From: JACPYF01 sp964348695
GTDB lineage: Bacteria > Patescibacteriota > Saccharimonadia > Saccharimonadales > Saccharimonadaceae
Direction of reading: 5' to 3'
DNA length: 64,000 nucleotides
Assembly: GCA_964348695.1 (NCBI GenBank)
Contig: CAYGDI010000004.1
Span: 39,845 to 103,844, forward strand
Below are positions 1-7,615 of the stretch, one piece after another (position 1 is the stretch's first letter; every line of letters begins with the position of its first letter). The position numbers were made by a program, and so were the translations under genes. Below the pieces are notes generated by a model, which saw only the letters and a list, made by a program, of their open reading frames with translations, was not told the DNA's origin and did not search any database.

Positions 1-5
1 GTGCT

Positions 6-722
6 ATGAAAACCATACGTATATTGCAACTCTATCCTAGTGAAATGAATATTTACGGCGACTGGGGTAATACCCTCACTTTAAAAAAGCGTCTGGAATG
101 GCGAGGTTACAAGGTAGAACTTATCGAACATCATCCTGATGCGCAGTTTCCTGAAAACATTGATTTGATCATTGGTGGTGGTGGGCAAGATTCTGGCCAA
201 GACAAGATTAAAGATGATCTGATCAAGATTGGACCAAGTTTACAAAAACTTGCTGATGACAATATACCAATGTTGATGATCTGTGGATTGTATCAGTTGT
301 TCGGACATTTTTTTGAAACCCACAAAGGTGAGCGGATCGAAGGTATTGGGATATTCAATTTAGAGACCTACGGCGGGCCAAGACGCTTGATAGGAAATAT
401 AGTTACCAAGAGTGATGAATTTGGTGAAATCATAGGCTACGAAAATCATAGTGGATTGACGAGACTAGATGAGGGCCAAGCGAGTCTAGGAACAGTTATA
501 AAAGGTGATGGTAATAATGGCGAAGACGACACAGAAGGCGCGCGCTACAAAAATGTCATTGGCACATACCTGCATGGCTCGCTACTGCCGAAAAATCCAC
601 AATTAGCTGATTATTTGATACAAAAAGCTATCGAAAAAAAATATGGCAAAGTTGATCTAGAAAAATTAGATGATACTATAGCGACAAAAGCTAGGTCGAT
701 CGCAACGGATCGACCTAGATAA
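6..722 (+). CDS. gatD: GatD-like glutamine amidotransferase (lipid II isoglutaminyl synthase subunit)
   Basis: A 238-residue class I glutamine amidotransferase of the CobB/CobQ type. The nucleophile is Cys93 in MLMICGLYQLFG and the catalytic His is His190 in GTYLHGSLLPKNP, the two signature segments of GatD. With MurT, GatD amidates the D-Glu of lipid II in the cytoplasm, using glutamine as ammonia donor. Length matches the family (about 240). MurT usually lies directly upstream of gatD and would be outside the window. The protein starts with ATG only 5 bases into the window, so its RBS cannot be seen. A cobyric-acid-type amidotransferase is the alternative, but the short stand-alone form favours GatD. 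Confidence 0.85.
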   Translation: MKTIRILQLYPSEMNIYGDWGNTLTLKKRLEWRGYKVELIEHHPDAQFPENIDLIIGGGGQDSGQDKIKDDLIKIGPSLQKLADDNIPMLMICGLYQLFGHFFETHKGERIEGIGIFNLETYGGPRRLIGNIVTKSDEFGEIIGYENHSGLTRLDEGQASLGTVIKGDGNNGEDDTEGARYKNVIGTYLHGSLLPKNPQLADYLIQKAIEKKYGKVDLEKLDDTIATKARSIATDRPR

Positions 723-739
723 ATCCTACTAGTTGCTGA

Positions 740-1351
740 TTAGTAGACTGCTTTTATTTTGCTGCTGACTTCGCCTTGTGAATATGTCACGCTAATAGAT
801 GCTTTGTCAGTGAATGCATTGCCGTATGAGCATGTTTCACTCGTACCAAGACCTTCTATTTCACTCTCGACACAACTTTCAGATTTTTTATCTACAGCAG
901 CTTCTACCTCTGCCTTGCTCATGCCATTTTCAACTTTTGCGTAAGCAGCTTCTACATCCCAATCTGCAGCTTCCTCTTCTGGTTCAGCTGCAGTTGTGCT
1001 GGTTGTTGAAGGAGATTCTTTAACAGCTGATTCTAGCTGTTTTGAAACATTGTTTGCAGTTGTTATATTGACGAATACACCTAGAACGATAAGAACCAAT
1101 GTCACGATCAGTGCCATGGTTTTGTTTTTTTCATAGCCTTCGAGTTTATCCCCATCTTTGTCTCGAGTTGAGTTTGTGAGTACCATGATGAGATCTATCA
1201 AAGCCCAGATACCCAACCCTCCAAAAGTAACTAGTTTTAGGATTCCTGTACCTACTTTTCCAAGATAGAACCTATCTACACCAAACATACCCAAAAACAA
1301 ACTAAAGAGCCATGTTGCGACGAAACTTTTATCACCTACTTGTGCTGCCAT
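740..1351 (-). CDS. TM2-domain membrane protein with small extracellular C-terminal domain
   Basis: The first 60 residues form a TM2 domain: two membrane segments around a short turn with the signature FLGMFGVDRFYLGK. A third hydrophobic segment (MALIVTLVLIVLGVFV) follows, then a Ser/Thr/Glu-rich linker and a C-terminal domain of about 70 residues with VENGMSKAEVEAAV and two cysteines, resembling the small SmpA/BLIP-like fold. I chose ATG at 1351 because GGAGGTGAG lies 10 nt upstream; the longer reading frame begins at a TTG inside that Shine-Dalgarno sequence. TM2 proteins have no general enzymatic role. The C-terminal domain may bind a partner outside the cell, which is inference. Confidence 0.8.
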   Translation of the reverse strand: MAAQVGDKSFVATWLFSLFLGMFGVDRFYLGKVGTGILKLVTFGGLGIWALIDLIMVLTNSTRDKDGDKLEGYEKNKTMALIVTLVLIVLGVFVNITTANNVSKQLESAVKESPSTTSTTAAEPEEEAADWDVEAAYAKVENGMSKAEVEAAVDKKSESCVESEIEGLGTSETCSYGNAFTDKASISVTYSQGEVSSKIKAVY

Positions 1352-1404
1352 ATACCCGTATCTCACCTCCAATTATTTTATTAGTTCTCATTATAGCACT
1401 TGAT

Positions 1405-1866
1405 TCATGCTGATTGCAGTTTTTTCAGGACGTCTACAACTGCCTCGCCGTGACCAATAGGCGTCGCTCGTCCAAAGACTTTTTGGACTTGTCCGTTTGG
1501 ATCAATAACAAACGTCTTGCGCAATATTCCCTCACGTCCAAACATTTTTTTGCCCCATGCACCATATGCCTCTATAGTCTTGGCTTCGGGATCGGATAGT
1601 AGCGTAAAATTCAAAGTGTGTTTAGCTTTGAATTTTTCATGACTACTGGCATCGTCTTTGGATACACCAACAACCTGCGCACCTAGGGCGGTTAGGTCAT
1701 CTCTAGCATCTCGCAAGCTACAAGCTTGAGTGGTACAACCTGGCGTATCGTCTTTTGGATAAAAATAGAGTACCAGCCAGCTGCCTTTGTAGTCTTTTAG
1801 GCTATGGGTTTTGCCCGCTTCGTCAGTGAGAGAAAAATCTGGAGCTTGATATGGTATGTCTTTCAT
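1405..1866 (-). CDS. bcp: Thioredoxin-dependent peroxiredoxin, Bcp/PrxQ type
   Basis: A 153-residue peroxiredoxin that reduces hydrogen and alkyl peroxides in the cytoplasm using thioredoxin. The active site PKDDTPGCTTQACSLRD gives the peroxidatic Cys44, and Cys49 five residues later, the arrangement of atypical two-cysteine PrxQ enzymes. KTFVIDPNGQV near the C-terminus is also typical. The protein is full length. The ATG has no Shine-Dalgarno sequence; TATAAT lies exactly 7 nt upstream (1874-1879), so the mRNA is probably leaderless. Confidence 0.93.
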   Translation of the reverse strand: MKDIPYQAPDFSLTDEAGKTHSLKDYKGSWLVLYFYPKDDTPGCTTQACSLRDARDDLTALGAQVVGVSKDDASSHEKFKAKHTLNFTLLSDPEAKTIEAYGAWGKKMFGREGILRKTFVIDPNGQVQKVFGRATPIGHGEAVVDVLKKLQSA

Positions 1867-1889
1867 AATAACAATTATACTCTAGTTCA

Positions 1890-3584
1890 CTATTTGTTGA
1901 GTAGGATATACGGCACTTGAGATACGTACTGACCTTGCATCGCTCTCACACTCCACTCGCCAGACGTGAGTATATTGCCCTGCCAATTCCACCCACCCTG
2001 ACCGCTCGTATTGAGCTGAATATAGGGCAGATACCTATCATACCCTGCCAGCTGGTTTTTGATGTGTGCAGTACAGTACGAGATAGGTGTACCACTACAG
2101 CCCGTCCCCAGTACACTTGTTGATGAAAACAAATGCTGGCTACCTGCACTACCCTGTTGTGATAGTTCGGGAGTAGTAGTCTGCGTATTGAGACTAGCTG
2201 CGATTCTGACGATTGCTTCAGCATTTACCACACCGTGGCCGTATGGCTCAGAATATACATGACCATTCATACCCGCAACTTTGGAGGCTGTGCCGTCCAC
2301 GAGAGCTGTGATATCATCTACCGACGTATTTGGTCTGACAGATTTTACCAGAGCAGCGAGACTCGCAACGTATGGACTGGCGAAGGAAGTACCATACAAT
2401 GTTCCAGTATACGAAGAAACTTGATTACTCTGCTGCCAAAATGGCGCAACGATCGTACCTGAACCAGGTGCAACTACATCTAGGCTAGGGCCGTAGCTAC
2501 TAAAACTGGCTCGCGTGTTACTAGAATTTGTCGCACCTACCGATATAACATGCTGGTTGAGCGCAGGGTATGCCATAGCGCCTGGCTGGCTAGGGTTGCA
2601 GCCGGACTCTAACCCCGTGCCACAATTACCTGCAGCAGCTACAACCACCACACCGTTCTGGTAGGCATAGTCAATAGCAGGCTGCAAAGCCGGGTCGAGA
2701 CTGTATCCACCTAGGCTCATATTGATCACTTTTGCGCCTGTGTCAACAGCGTAGTATATAGCGGCAACAACATCGCTCGTATACCCAGAACCGTCATCAC
2801 TTAACACCTGAAGTGGCAGGATAGTGGTATCCCAACTAAGAGTCGCGCTGCCTTTTGCATTGTTGCCTGTTGCCCCAACAAGCCCCGCTACTTCCGTACC
2901 GTGAGCAACGCCTTGTCCTGTTGGATTTGACTGTCCAGCCTGTGGGCTATTATCTCGATCAACAAAATCCCAACCTCTATAATCATCGACATACCCGTTG
3001 TTATCATCGTCGCAATTATTGCTCGATTTGTTTTGAGCTGAACCACTCCAACATGCATCACCAGGTTGCGTTTGACCTGACTCTAGTTGGTTGATAAACC
3101 ATTGCTCTGTTAAATCTTCATGCTGCAGACCAAAACCTGTGTCAATAACTGCGACAGTCACATCACTACCAACTGCACTGTCCCAAGCACTTGGTGCAGA
3201 CATTGCGTTGAGCGACCAGTTTGATTGAGCATACGGATCATTAGGTAGTCTGAGGGCGCTATAGTCGTATTCCTTTGTTATCGTCTTTTTTATCTGCGTT
3301 TGTTTAGGTGATGGATCAAATGCGACATTGTTATTTCCCTCAGTCATACCATCGTCCGACTTCTCGTCAGTAGAGTTGTTTTTTGATTGTTGCGGAGTGG
3401 TCGCTGGTTGACCGCCGATAGAATGTTGTTTGTCAATTTGTTTTGTGACTACAATAGCTGGGGGCTTGGTTGGAACTGTTGGCAGATCAAGAAATGAGAC
3501 AGATACAATAGTCACAAAAATAGTACTCATACCGATCAATAGCAGAGGAGTTGTCTTTGAATGCTGCTTGTTCGATCTATTCAT
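1890..3584 (-). CDS. Secreted or membrane-anchored subtilisin-family (S8) serine protease
   Basis: A 564-residue subtilase. An N-terminal hydrophobic segment (TPLLLIGMSTIFVTIVSVSFL) acts as signal or anchor, followed by a low-complexity Gln/Ser/Thr spacer. The triad is visible: Asp148 (VAVIDTGFG), His229 (GVAHGTEVAGLVG) and Ser401 (YGTSFASPYVASL). Between Asp and His is a Cys/Asp-rich insert (CDDDNNGYVDDYRGWDF) that may bind calcium. After the catalytic domain is a module of about 95 residues with two Cys that I do not recognise. ATG 3584 is preferred over the upstream TTG 3608 because AGGATAGGG precedes it. Likely roles are degrading host or environmental proteins, or maturing surface proteins. 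Confidence 0.92.
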   Translation of the reverse strand: MNRSNKQHSKTTPLLLIGMSTIFVTIVSVSFLDLPTVPTKPPAIVVTKQIDKQHSIGGQPATTPQQSKNNSTDEKSDDGMTEGNNNVAFDPSPKQTQIKKTITKEYDYSALRLPNDPYAQSNWSLNAMSAPSAWDSAVGSDVTVAVIDTGFGLQHEDLTEQWFINQLESGQTQPGDACWSGSAQNKSSNNCDDDNNGYVDDYRGWDFVDRDNSPQAGQSNPTGQGVAHGTEVAGLVGATGNNAKGSATLSWDTTILPLQVLSDDGSGYTSDVVAAIYYAVDTGAKVINMSLGGYSLDPALQPAIDYAYQNGVVVVAAAGNCGTGLESGCNPSQPGAMAYPALNQHVISVGATNSSNTRASFSSYGPSLDVVAPGSGTIVAPFWQQSNQVSSYTGTLYGTSFASPYVASLAALVKSVRPNTSVDDITALVDGTASKVAGMNGHVYSEPYGHGVVNAEAIVRIAASLNTQTTTPELSQQGSAGSQHLFSSTSVLGTGCSGTPISYCTAHIKNQLAGYDRYLPYIQLNTSGQGGWNWQGNILTSGEWSVRAMQGQYVSQVPYILLNK

Positions 3585-3620
3585 ACGCCCTATCCTATAT
3601 CTTTCCAACTATATCTTGTT

Positions 3621-3650
3621 ATTATAGCCTACTTTCAAAAACACCTGTAA
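3621..3650 (-). promoter_or_regulatory. Putative promoter of the S8 protease gene
   Basis: On the minus strand TTACAG (3645-3650) and TATAAT (3621-3626) are separated by 18 nt, giving a fair sigma-70-like promoter. It would produce a short leader before the protease ATG at 3584. Confidence 0.5.
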
Positions 3651-3684
3651 TCTGTTAAACTACTCTTTGTCTATACGACAATTC

Positions 3685-3760
3685 CGGGGTGTGGCGCAGT
3701 TGATAGCGCGCTCGGTTTGGGACCGAGAGGTCGAAGGTTTGAGTCCTTTCACCCCGACCA
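3685..3760 (+). tRNA. tRNA-Pro (anticodon TGG)
   Basis: A 76-nt cloverleaf. The acceptor stem CGGGGTG pairs with CACCCCG, and discriminator A and CCA are encoded. The anticodon stem CTCGG/CCGAG encloses loop TTTGGGA, giving anticodon TGG for proline. The T arm is GAAGG-TTTGAGT-CCTTT with one G-U pair at its end. Confidence 0.96.
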
Positions 3761-3796
3761 ATTAAAGATACAGCTTTCATGGCTGTGTTTTTAATT
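3761..3796 (+). terminator. Rho-independent terminator after tRNA-Pro
   Basis: Directly after the CCA end, ACAGC and GCTGT pair around a 7-nt loop. The helix is extended by an A-rich 5' arm against a T-rich 3' arm (GTTTTTAATT). Confidence 0.7.
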
Positions 3797-3911
3797 GGGC
3801 TGTGATCATAGATTTGCTTTGAGTCTGGCGAATTGATTTGACAATACGAAATTATTGGTTATGCTTGCTATTTATTGAGTACAAAAGTAGCATATAAAAA
3901 GAGGATATTAT

Positions 3912-4460
3912 ATGAGTAGAAGAGCAACATTCACATTTGAAAGTTCCCGACAACGAGGCTTTATCGGAGATAGTTTTGATCCTATAGAAGAAATAGATGC
4001 AATCGAAGAAGTTGCAGGCAAATCTTTTGAAGATCATCTCGAACACGCAGTAACTCAAGCACGAAAAGATTGTTGCGATAATCCAAACTGTGCACTAATT
4101 GCAGACTACAATATTTCTAATGAACACCAAGGAACTGTACCTCACCAAATGGCAGGTGGTCCAGACGAGGACGTTTATGGAACTGTAGCTAAAGTCACCG
4201 TAAGCTGTAATGCAAAATGCGTGGGTGAAACTAATTGTGTCAAGATGCTTTCAGAACACCTTCAAGCTTTAGGGCCAGCATGTATAAAAGCCGTGCAAAA
4301 TGCTGCAGAAAAAGAAGACGAGTTACTAGCAATAGCACAAAAAGAGGCAGATACTTTGATAGCCCCTGTAAAAAAAGAAGCTGAAAAAATAAAAGCAGCT
4401 GCCAAGCAAAATGCTGAAAAAGAAAGAGTAAAGACTTTTAAAAAAATACTTGGTAATTAG
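3912..4460 (+). CDS. Hypothetical Cys-rich protein with C-terminal coiled coil
   Basis: A 182-residue protein I do not recognise. The N-terminal half carries clustered cysteines (KDCCDNPNCALIA at about 56-68, then SCNAKCVGETNCVKML at about 98-113), which could bind a metal or form disulfides. From about residue 128 it is a continuous charged Ala/Lys/Glu helix (EADTLIAPVKKEAEKIKAAAKQ), a predicted coiled coil. No signal peptide or membrane segment is seen, so it is probably cytoplasmic. AGAGGA sits 8-9 nt before the ATG. The gene stands alone after tRNA-Pro and ends 3 nt from the convergent neighbour. Confidence 0.75.
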   Translation: MSRRATFTFESSRQRGFIGDSFDPIEEIDAIEEVAGKSFEDHLEHAVTQARKDCCDNPNCALIADYNISNEHQGTVPHQMAGGPDEDVYGTVAKVTVSCNAKCVGETNCVKMLSEHLQALGPACIKAVQNAAEKEDELLAIAQKEADTLIAPVKKEAEKIKAAAKQNAEKERVKTFKKILGN

Positions 4461-4463
4461 AGT

Positions 4464-4724
4464 TTACAAAAACAAATAATTTATCAAACCGAGTATAGTC
4501 ACAATCGTCATAGCAACCGTGGTGACAAAAATACCGACCTGCCCTGCTTCGTGCCATGCTTTCCATGCAGCATAAAACCAAAAAATCTGCGCGGCCAAAG
4601 TTAGGGTCAAGCCATATACAGGTAGTTTTAGTGATACTAGCAGCAGTCCTCCTACCGTCAGTGTCGGTAAGAGAACTTGTGTTGCTTTGTCAAAAAGCGA
4701 GGACTCTCTTTTTTTGTTTTTCAT
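4464..4724 (-). CDS. Small integral membrane protein
   Basis: An 86-residue, strongly hydrophobic protein with about three membrane segments (roughly residues 17-35, 38-56 and 63-84) and a charged N-terminus (MKNKKRESS). No family recognised. Its ATG overlaps the rny stop codon in a TAATG arrangement, so it is probably translated by reinitiation after rny. It may be a membrane partner of RNase Y, inferred only from coupling. Confidence 0.7.
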   Translation of the reverse strand: MKNKKRESSLFDKATQVLLPTLTVGGLLLVSLKLPVYGLTLTLAAQIFWFYAAWKAWHEAGQVGIFVTTVAMTIVTILGLINYLFL

Positions 4725-6232
4725 TATTTTGCAAATTCGGTTGCACGAGTTTCACGTATCACGTTGACCTTGATCGTGCCTGGGTAGTTCATAGTACTCT
4801 CGATCTTGGTAGCAATATCACGAGCAAGTTTGATACTAGACAGATCGTCAATTTTCTCTGGCTTCACGATCACACGAACTTCACGACCAGCAGAGATAGC
4901 ATATGCTTTGTCGATTCCGTCAAAACTGGTTGCAACGTTTTCGAGATCTTTCATACGCTCAACAAAGTTTTCGGCAGAAATGTTGCGAGCACCTGGACGA
5001 GCGGCGCTCATGGCATCTACGATTCGGACTACGACTGCTTCTGGTGTCGTCGCTTCGATGTCGTCATGGTGTGCCTTGATCGCATGAGCGATCTCTTTAG
5101 ACAAACCGTATTTTTCTGCAAGTTCTGCACCGATATGGTGATGTTTGCCTTCGATACGGTGTGACACAGCTTTGCCGATATCGTGCAGTAGTGTTGCGGT
5201 TTTGACGGTACGAACATCTGCACCTATTTGCTCGGCTATCATGCCGGCGATTTGCGTCATTTCAGTCGAATGTTTGAGGACATTCTGACCATAGCTTGTT
5301 CGGTATTTTAGCTCACCTAATAGTCGTAAGAGTTCCTTTGGTATACCCACTACACCAACTTCACGTGCAGCATCTTCGCCTGCACGATCGACTTCTTTGT
5401 CGATTTGCTTTTTGGCTTTTTCAACTACTTCTTCAATACGAGCTGGGTGGACACGACCGTCTTTCATCAGCATTTCTAGAGTCAACCGAGCAACCTGACG
5501 ACGAATTGGATCGAAGCTCGAAAGTACTACCATGCCCGGGGTATCGTCTACCATGAAGTCCACACCAGTTGCACGTTGCAAGGCTTGGATATTGCGACCT
5601 TCCTTGCCGATAATACGGCCCTTCATTTCATCGTCGGTCAGCTTTATAGCTGTAACTGTTCGTTCAGCAGTTACTTCGCTAGCCATACGTTCCATGGCGC
5701 TCAAGATCGCTGTTTGAGCTAACTCTTCTGCATCTTCTTGTGCTGTTTTTTGCAGTTTTACTACCAGACCTTTGAGGTCGTTTTTGATGTCTCGTTCAGT
5801 CATTTTTAGTAAATGTTCTTCGGCGTCTTTTTTACTCAGTTTGGCGACTTTTTCCAATTTTGACTGTTGCTTTTCACGTATCTCACGAATCTCATTTTTG
5901 AGGCCTTCGACTTCGTCTTCGGATTTTCGTAATTTTTCACTACGCTTGTCTAGCTCGTCGAGTTTTTTGTCTAGATTTGTCTCTCTTTCTGCGATGCGTT
6001 CTTCTGTCTTTTTCTGCTCTTTTCGTAGCTGATTCATTTCTTTTGTAGCATCATCTGTGATCTTTAGTGCCTCTTCTTTTGCTTTTAGCACGATATCGCT
6101 CGCCTTGCTCTTTGCAGAAGCTATTGCTTTTTCAGCTTTGGCGGCAGCGTTTTTGTTTTTTGATTGGCTATACGCAAAAAATCCACCTGCGCCGAAGCCT
6201 GCTCCTACTAGAGCGAATAGTACCTCTAACAT
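4724..6232 (-). CDS. rny: Ribonuclease Y
   Basis: A 502-residue membrane-anchored endoribonuclease that starts mRNA decay. Parts in order: an N-terminal membrane segment (LFALVGAGFGAGGFFAY), a long Lys/Glu-rich coiled coil to about residue 190, a KH RNA-binding domain with GRIIGKEGRNIQ, and an HD domain with the metal-binding motif LLHDIGKAVSHR followed by HHHIGAELAEKYG. Length and order match the family. GGAAGG lies upstream of the ATG. The small membrane protein gene at 4464-4724 overlaps its stop. Confidence 0.97.
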   Translation of the reverse strand: MLEVLFALVGAGFGAGGFFAYSQSKNKNAAAKAEKAIASAKSKASDIVLKAKEEALKITDDATKEMNQLRKEQKKTEERIAERETNLDKKLDELDKRSEKLRKSEDEVEGLKNEIREIREKQQSKLEKVAKLSKKDAEEHLLKMTERDIKNDLKGLVVKLQKTAQEDAEELAQTAILSAMERMASEVTAERTVTAIKLTDDEMKGRIIGKEGRNIQALQRATGVDFMVDDTPGMVVLSSFDPIRRQVARLTLEMLMKDGRVHPARIEEVVEKAKKQIDKEVDRAGEDAAREVGVVGIPKELLRLLGELKYRTSYGQNVLKHSTEMTQIAGMIAEQIGADVRTVKTATLLHDIGKAVSHRIEGKHHHIGAELAEKYGLSKEIAHAIKAHHDDIEATTPEAVVVRIVDAMSAARPGARNISAENFVERMKDLENVATSFDGIDKAYAISAGREVRVIVKPEKIDDLSSIKLARDIATKIESTMNYPGTIKVNVIRETRATEFAK

Positions 6233-6278
6233 ATCATCAAACCTTCCCTTCTATTGTTTCAAGAGAAATCATATATGC

Positions 6279-6305
6279 AAAAAAGCTAAAGTTCGGACGC
6301 TTTAG
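6279..6305 (-). terminator. Weak terminator or attenuator-like hairpin upstream of rny
   Basis: On the minus strand CTAAAG (6305-6300) pairs with CTTTAG (6291-6286) around 8 nt and is followed by a run of six T. It lies in the 217-nt gap between the hydrolase gene and rny. The stem is only 6 bp and AT-rich, so strength is doubtful. It could end hydrolase transcription or attenuate rny. I see nothing else in this gap. Confidence 0.4.
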
Positions 6306-6449
6306 GAGTCTGTTCTCAGAGATGTATCAACTTTTGGTGTACTCACTATTTCTCGCATTTACGGTCTCACTAACGAAACATATTTTTCAATTACTAACAC
6401 CATCTATTGTAGTACCTTTGCCGTAGCTATGGCAATAGAAATATGACTA

Positions 6450-7406
6450 TTATGACAGCTCTTTTGCCAGTGTTTTAAATCGTGCTTTCCAAGATTGCAT
6501 AGCAGTCGGTGACGCACAGCTGAGGTGGGCACCACCTGCTATTAACTCGACTGCCATATTAGGGCTGTCCGCAAAAATCTCTTGCCAATTTTCACCCTGA
6601 CTCATAATATCTCCCCGAAATGCTGTCACATGACCCACGCTATCACGTGGCATTTTAGCAGCCTCTTGTCCTGCGACTCCACTCATCAAATGTGGCGCGC
6701 TGGCCAAATGATTGATGATACTTTTTGGTCGAACACTCAGTGATGCAGGATAATGTTTTAGTGTAGCTAGTGGCAATTCCAACACATGCCTCAATGTGCT
6801 GAGTTCGGAAATAGGCAAGCGTGCATGCTGCAACAGTTGTTTGGCTCGCAGATTTTCTGGGTAGCAAGGAGCAATATAGTCACCATATATTACCTCACTT
6901 CCATACTCTTCCGCCTGTGCAGCCAACGAAAAACCGATCATTGCACCCCTGGATACGCCTATGGCGATCCTTTTTTCAGTGTCCCGATCGTGTAACCGAG
7001 CTGTTGCTTCTGCAATCAAAAGCTGGTTCGCTGCGCTAGCACGAATGTCGGGATTCAGTACTATATCGCGCTCCGCACTGACTAGATCAACTTCGAAACC
7101 TAGTTTGGCCAAATTGCGTGCCATATGCGTATTGAACCCCGACATTTCAGTCATCCACGGAACTGTCATAGTGACAGGTATATTAGTTGCCACAAGATGA
7201 GGCGAAAACGACTGCACATCGTAGCTATGGCCATCTTTCATATTGACACGACGTAGTACATATCGAACTAGATCATCGCGTGTTTCGTTCCTTTTTTCGA
7301 TACTATGTATACCCGCTTTGTCCTGAGAAACAAAAAGATCCTCGCCATTACGAGGATCCTGACCGCTCTCTACGGCCACTGCTTCTTGTAGTACCGCAGC
7401 TTTCAT
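6450..7406 (-). CDS. Alpha/beta-hydrolase-fold protein
   Basis: A 318-residue protein with features of the alpha/beta hydrolase fold: the nucleophile elbow GVSRGA (G-x-S-x-G) near residue 150, and a late histidine in AGGAHLSCASP about 25 residues from the C-terminus that could complete the triad. No signal peptide is visible, so it is likely cytoplasmic. The substrate cannot be told; esterase, lipase or peptidase activity are all possible. There is no Shine-Dalgarno sequence; TACAAT lies 10 nt before the ATG. Confidence 0.7.
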   Translation of the reverse strand: MKAAVLQEAVAVESGQDPRNGEDLFVSQDKAGIHSIEKRNETRDDLVRYVLRRVNMKDGHSYDVQSFSPHLVATNIPVTMTVPWMTEMSGFNTHMARNLAKLGFEVDLVSAERDIVLNPDIRASAANQLLIAEATARLHDRDTEKRIAIGVSRGAMIGFSLAAQAEEYGSEVIYGDYIAPCYPENLRAKQLLQHARLPISELSTLRHVLELPLATLKHYPASLSVRPKSIINHLASAPHLMSGVAGQEAAKMPRDSVGHVTAFRGDIMSQGENWQEIFADSPNMAVELIAGGAHLSCASPTAMQSWKARFKTLAKELS

Positions 7407-7515
7407 AATAAATTACATTGTAAAACAAATCACCGTATTTGTATATTCTTGTGGTTATTCATGGTTGTGGTGTTTTGGGGTTGTAGGGCTATGCAGGTGG
7501 TGTTTGTCTTGCCTT

Positions 7516-7615
7516 NNNNNNNNNNNNNNNNNNNNNNNNNNNNNNNNNNNNNNNNNNNNNNNNNNNNNNNNNNNNNNNNNNNNNNNNNNNNNNNNNNNNN
7601 NNNNNNNNNNNNNNN
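7516..7615. other. Assembly gap of 100 Ns
   Basis: Exactly 100 N characters, the usual placeholder for a scaffold gap of unknown size. It interrupts the 3' end of the SGNH hydrolase gene. The flanks are similar: coding KNTNTC before the gap and, in one frame after it, GKTNTTC. This suggests a short tandem repeat broke the assembly. Confidence 0.99.

Noticed and set aside
4556..5164. A 202-codon plus-strand frame with many Cys and Phe
   Set aside because: It lies antisense to rny and the small membrane gene; rny is certain, and the composition is that of a complementary-strand shadow.
7455..7515. Continuation of the SGNH hydrolase across the Ns to a stop at 7455
   Set aside because: The frame across 100 placeholder Ns is arbitrary; another frame on the left flank (GKTNTTC...) is equally possible. 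I ended the feature at the gap.
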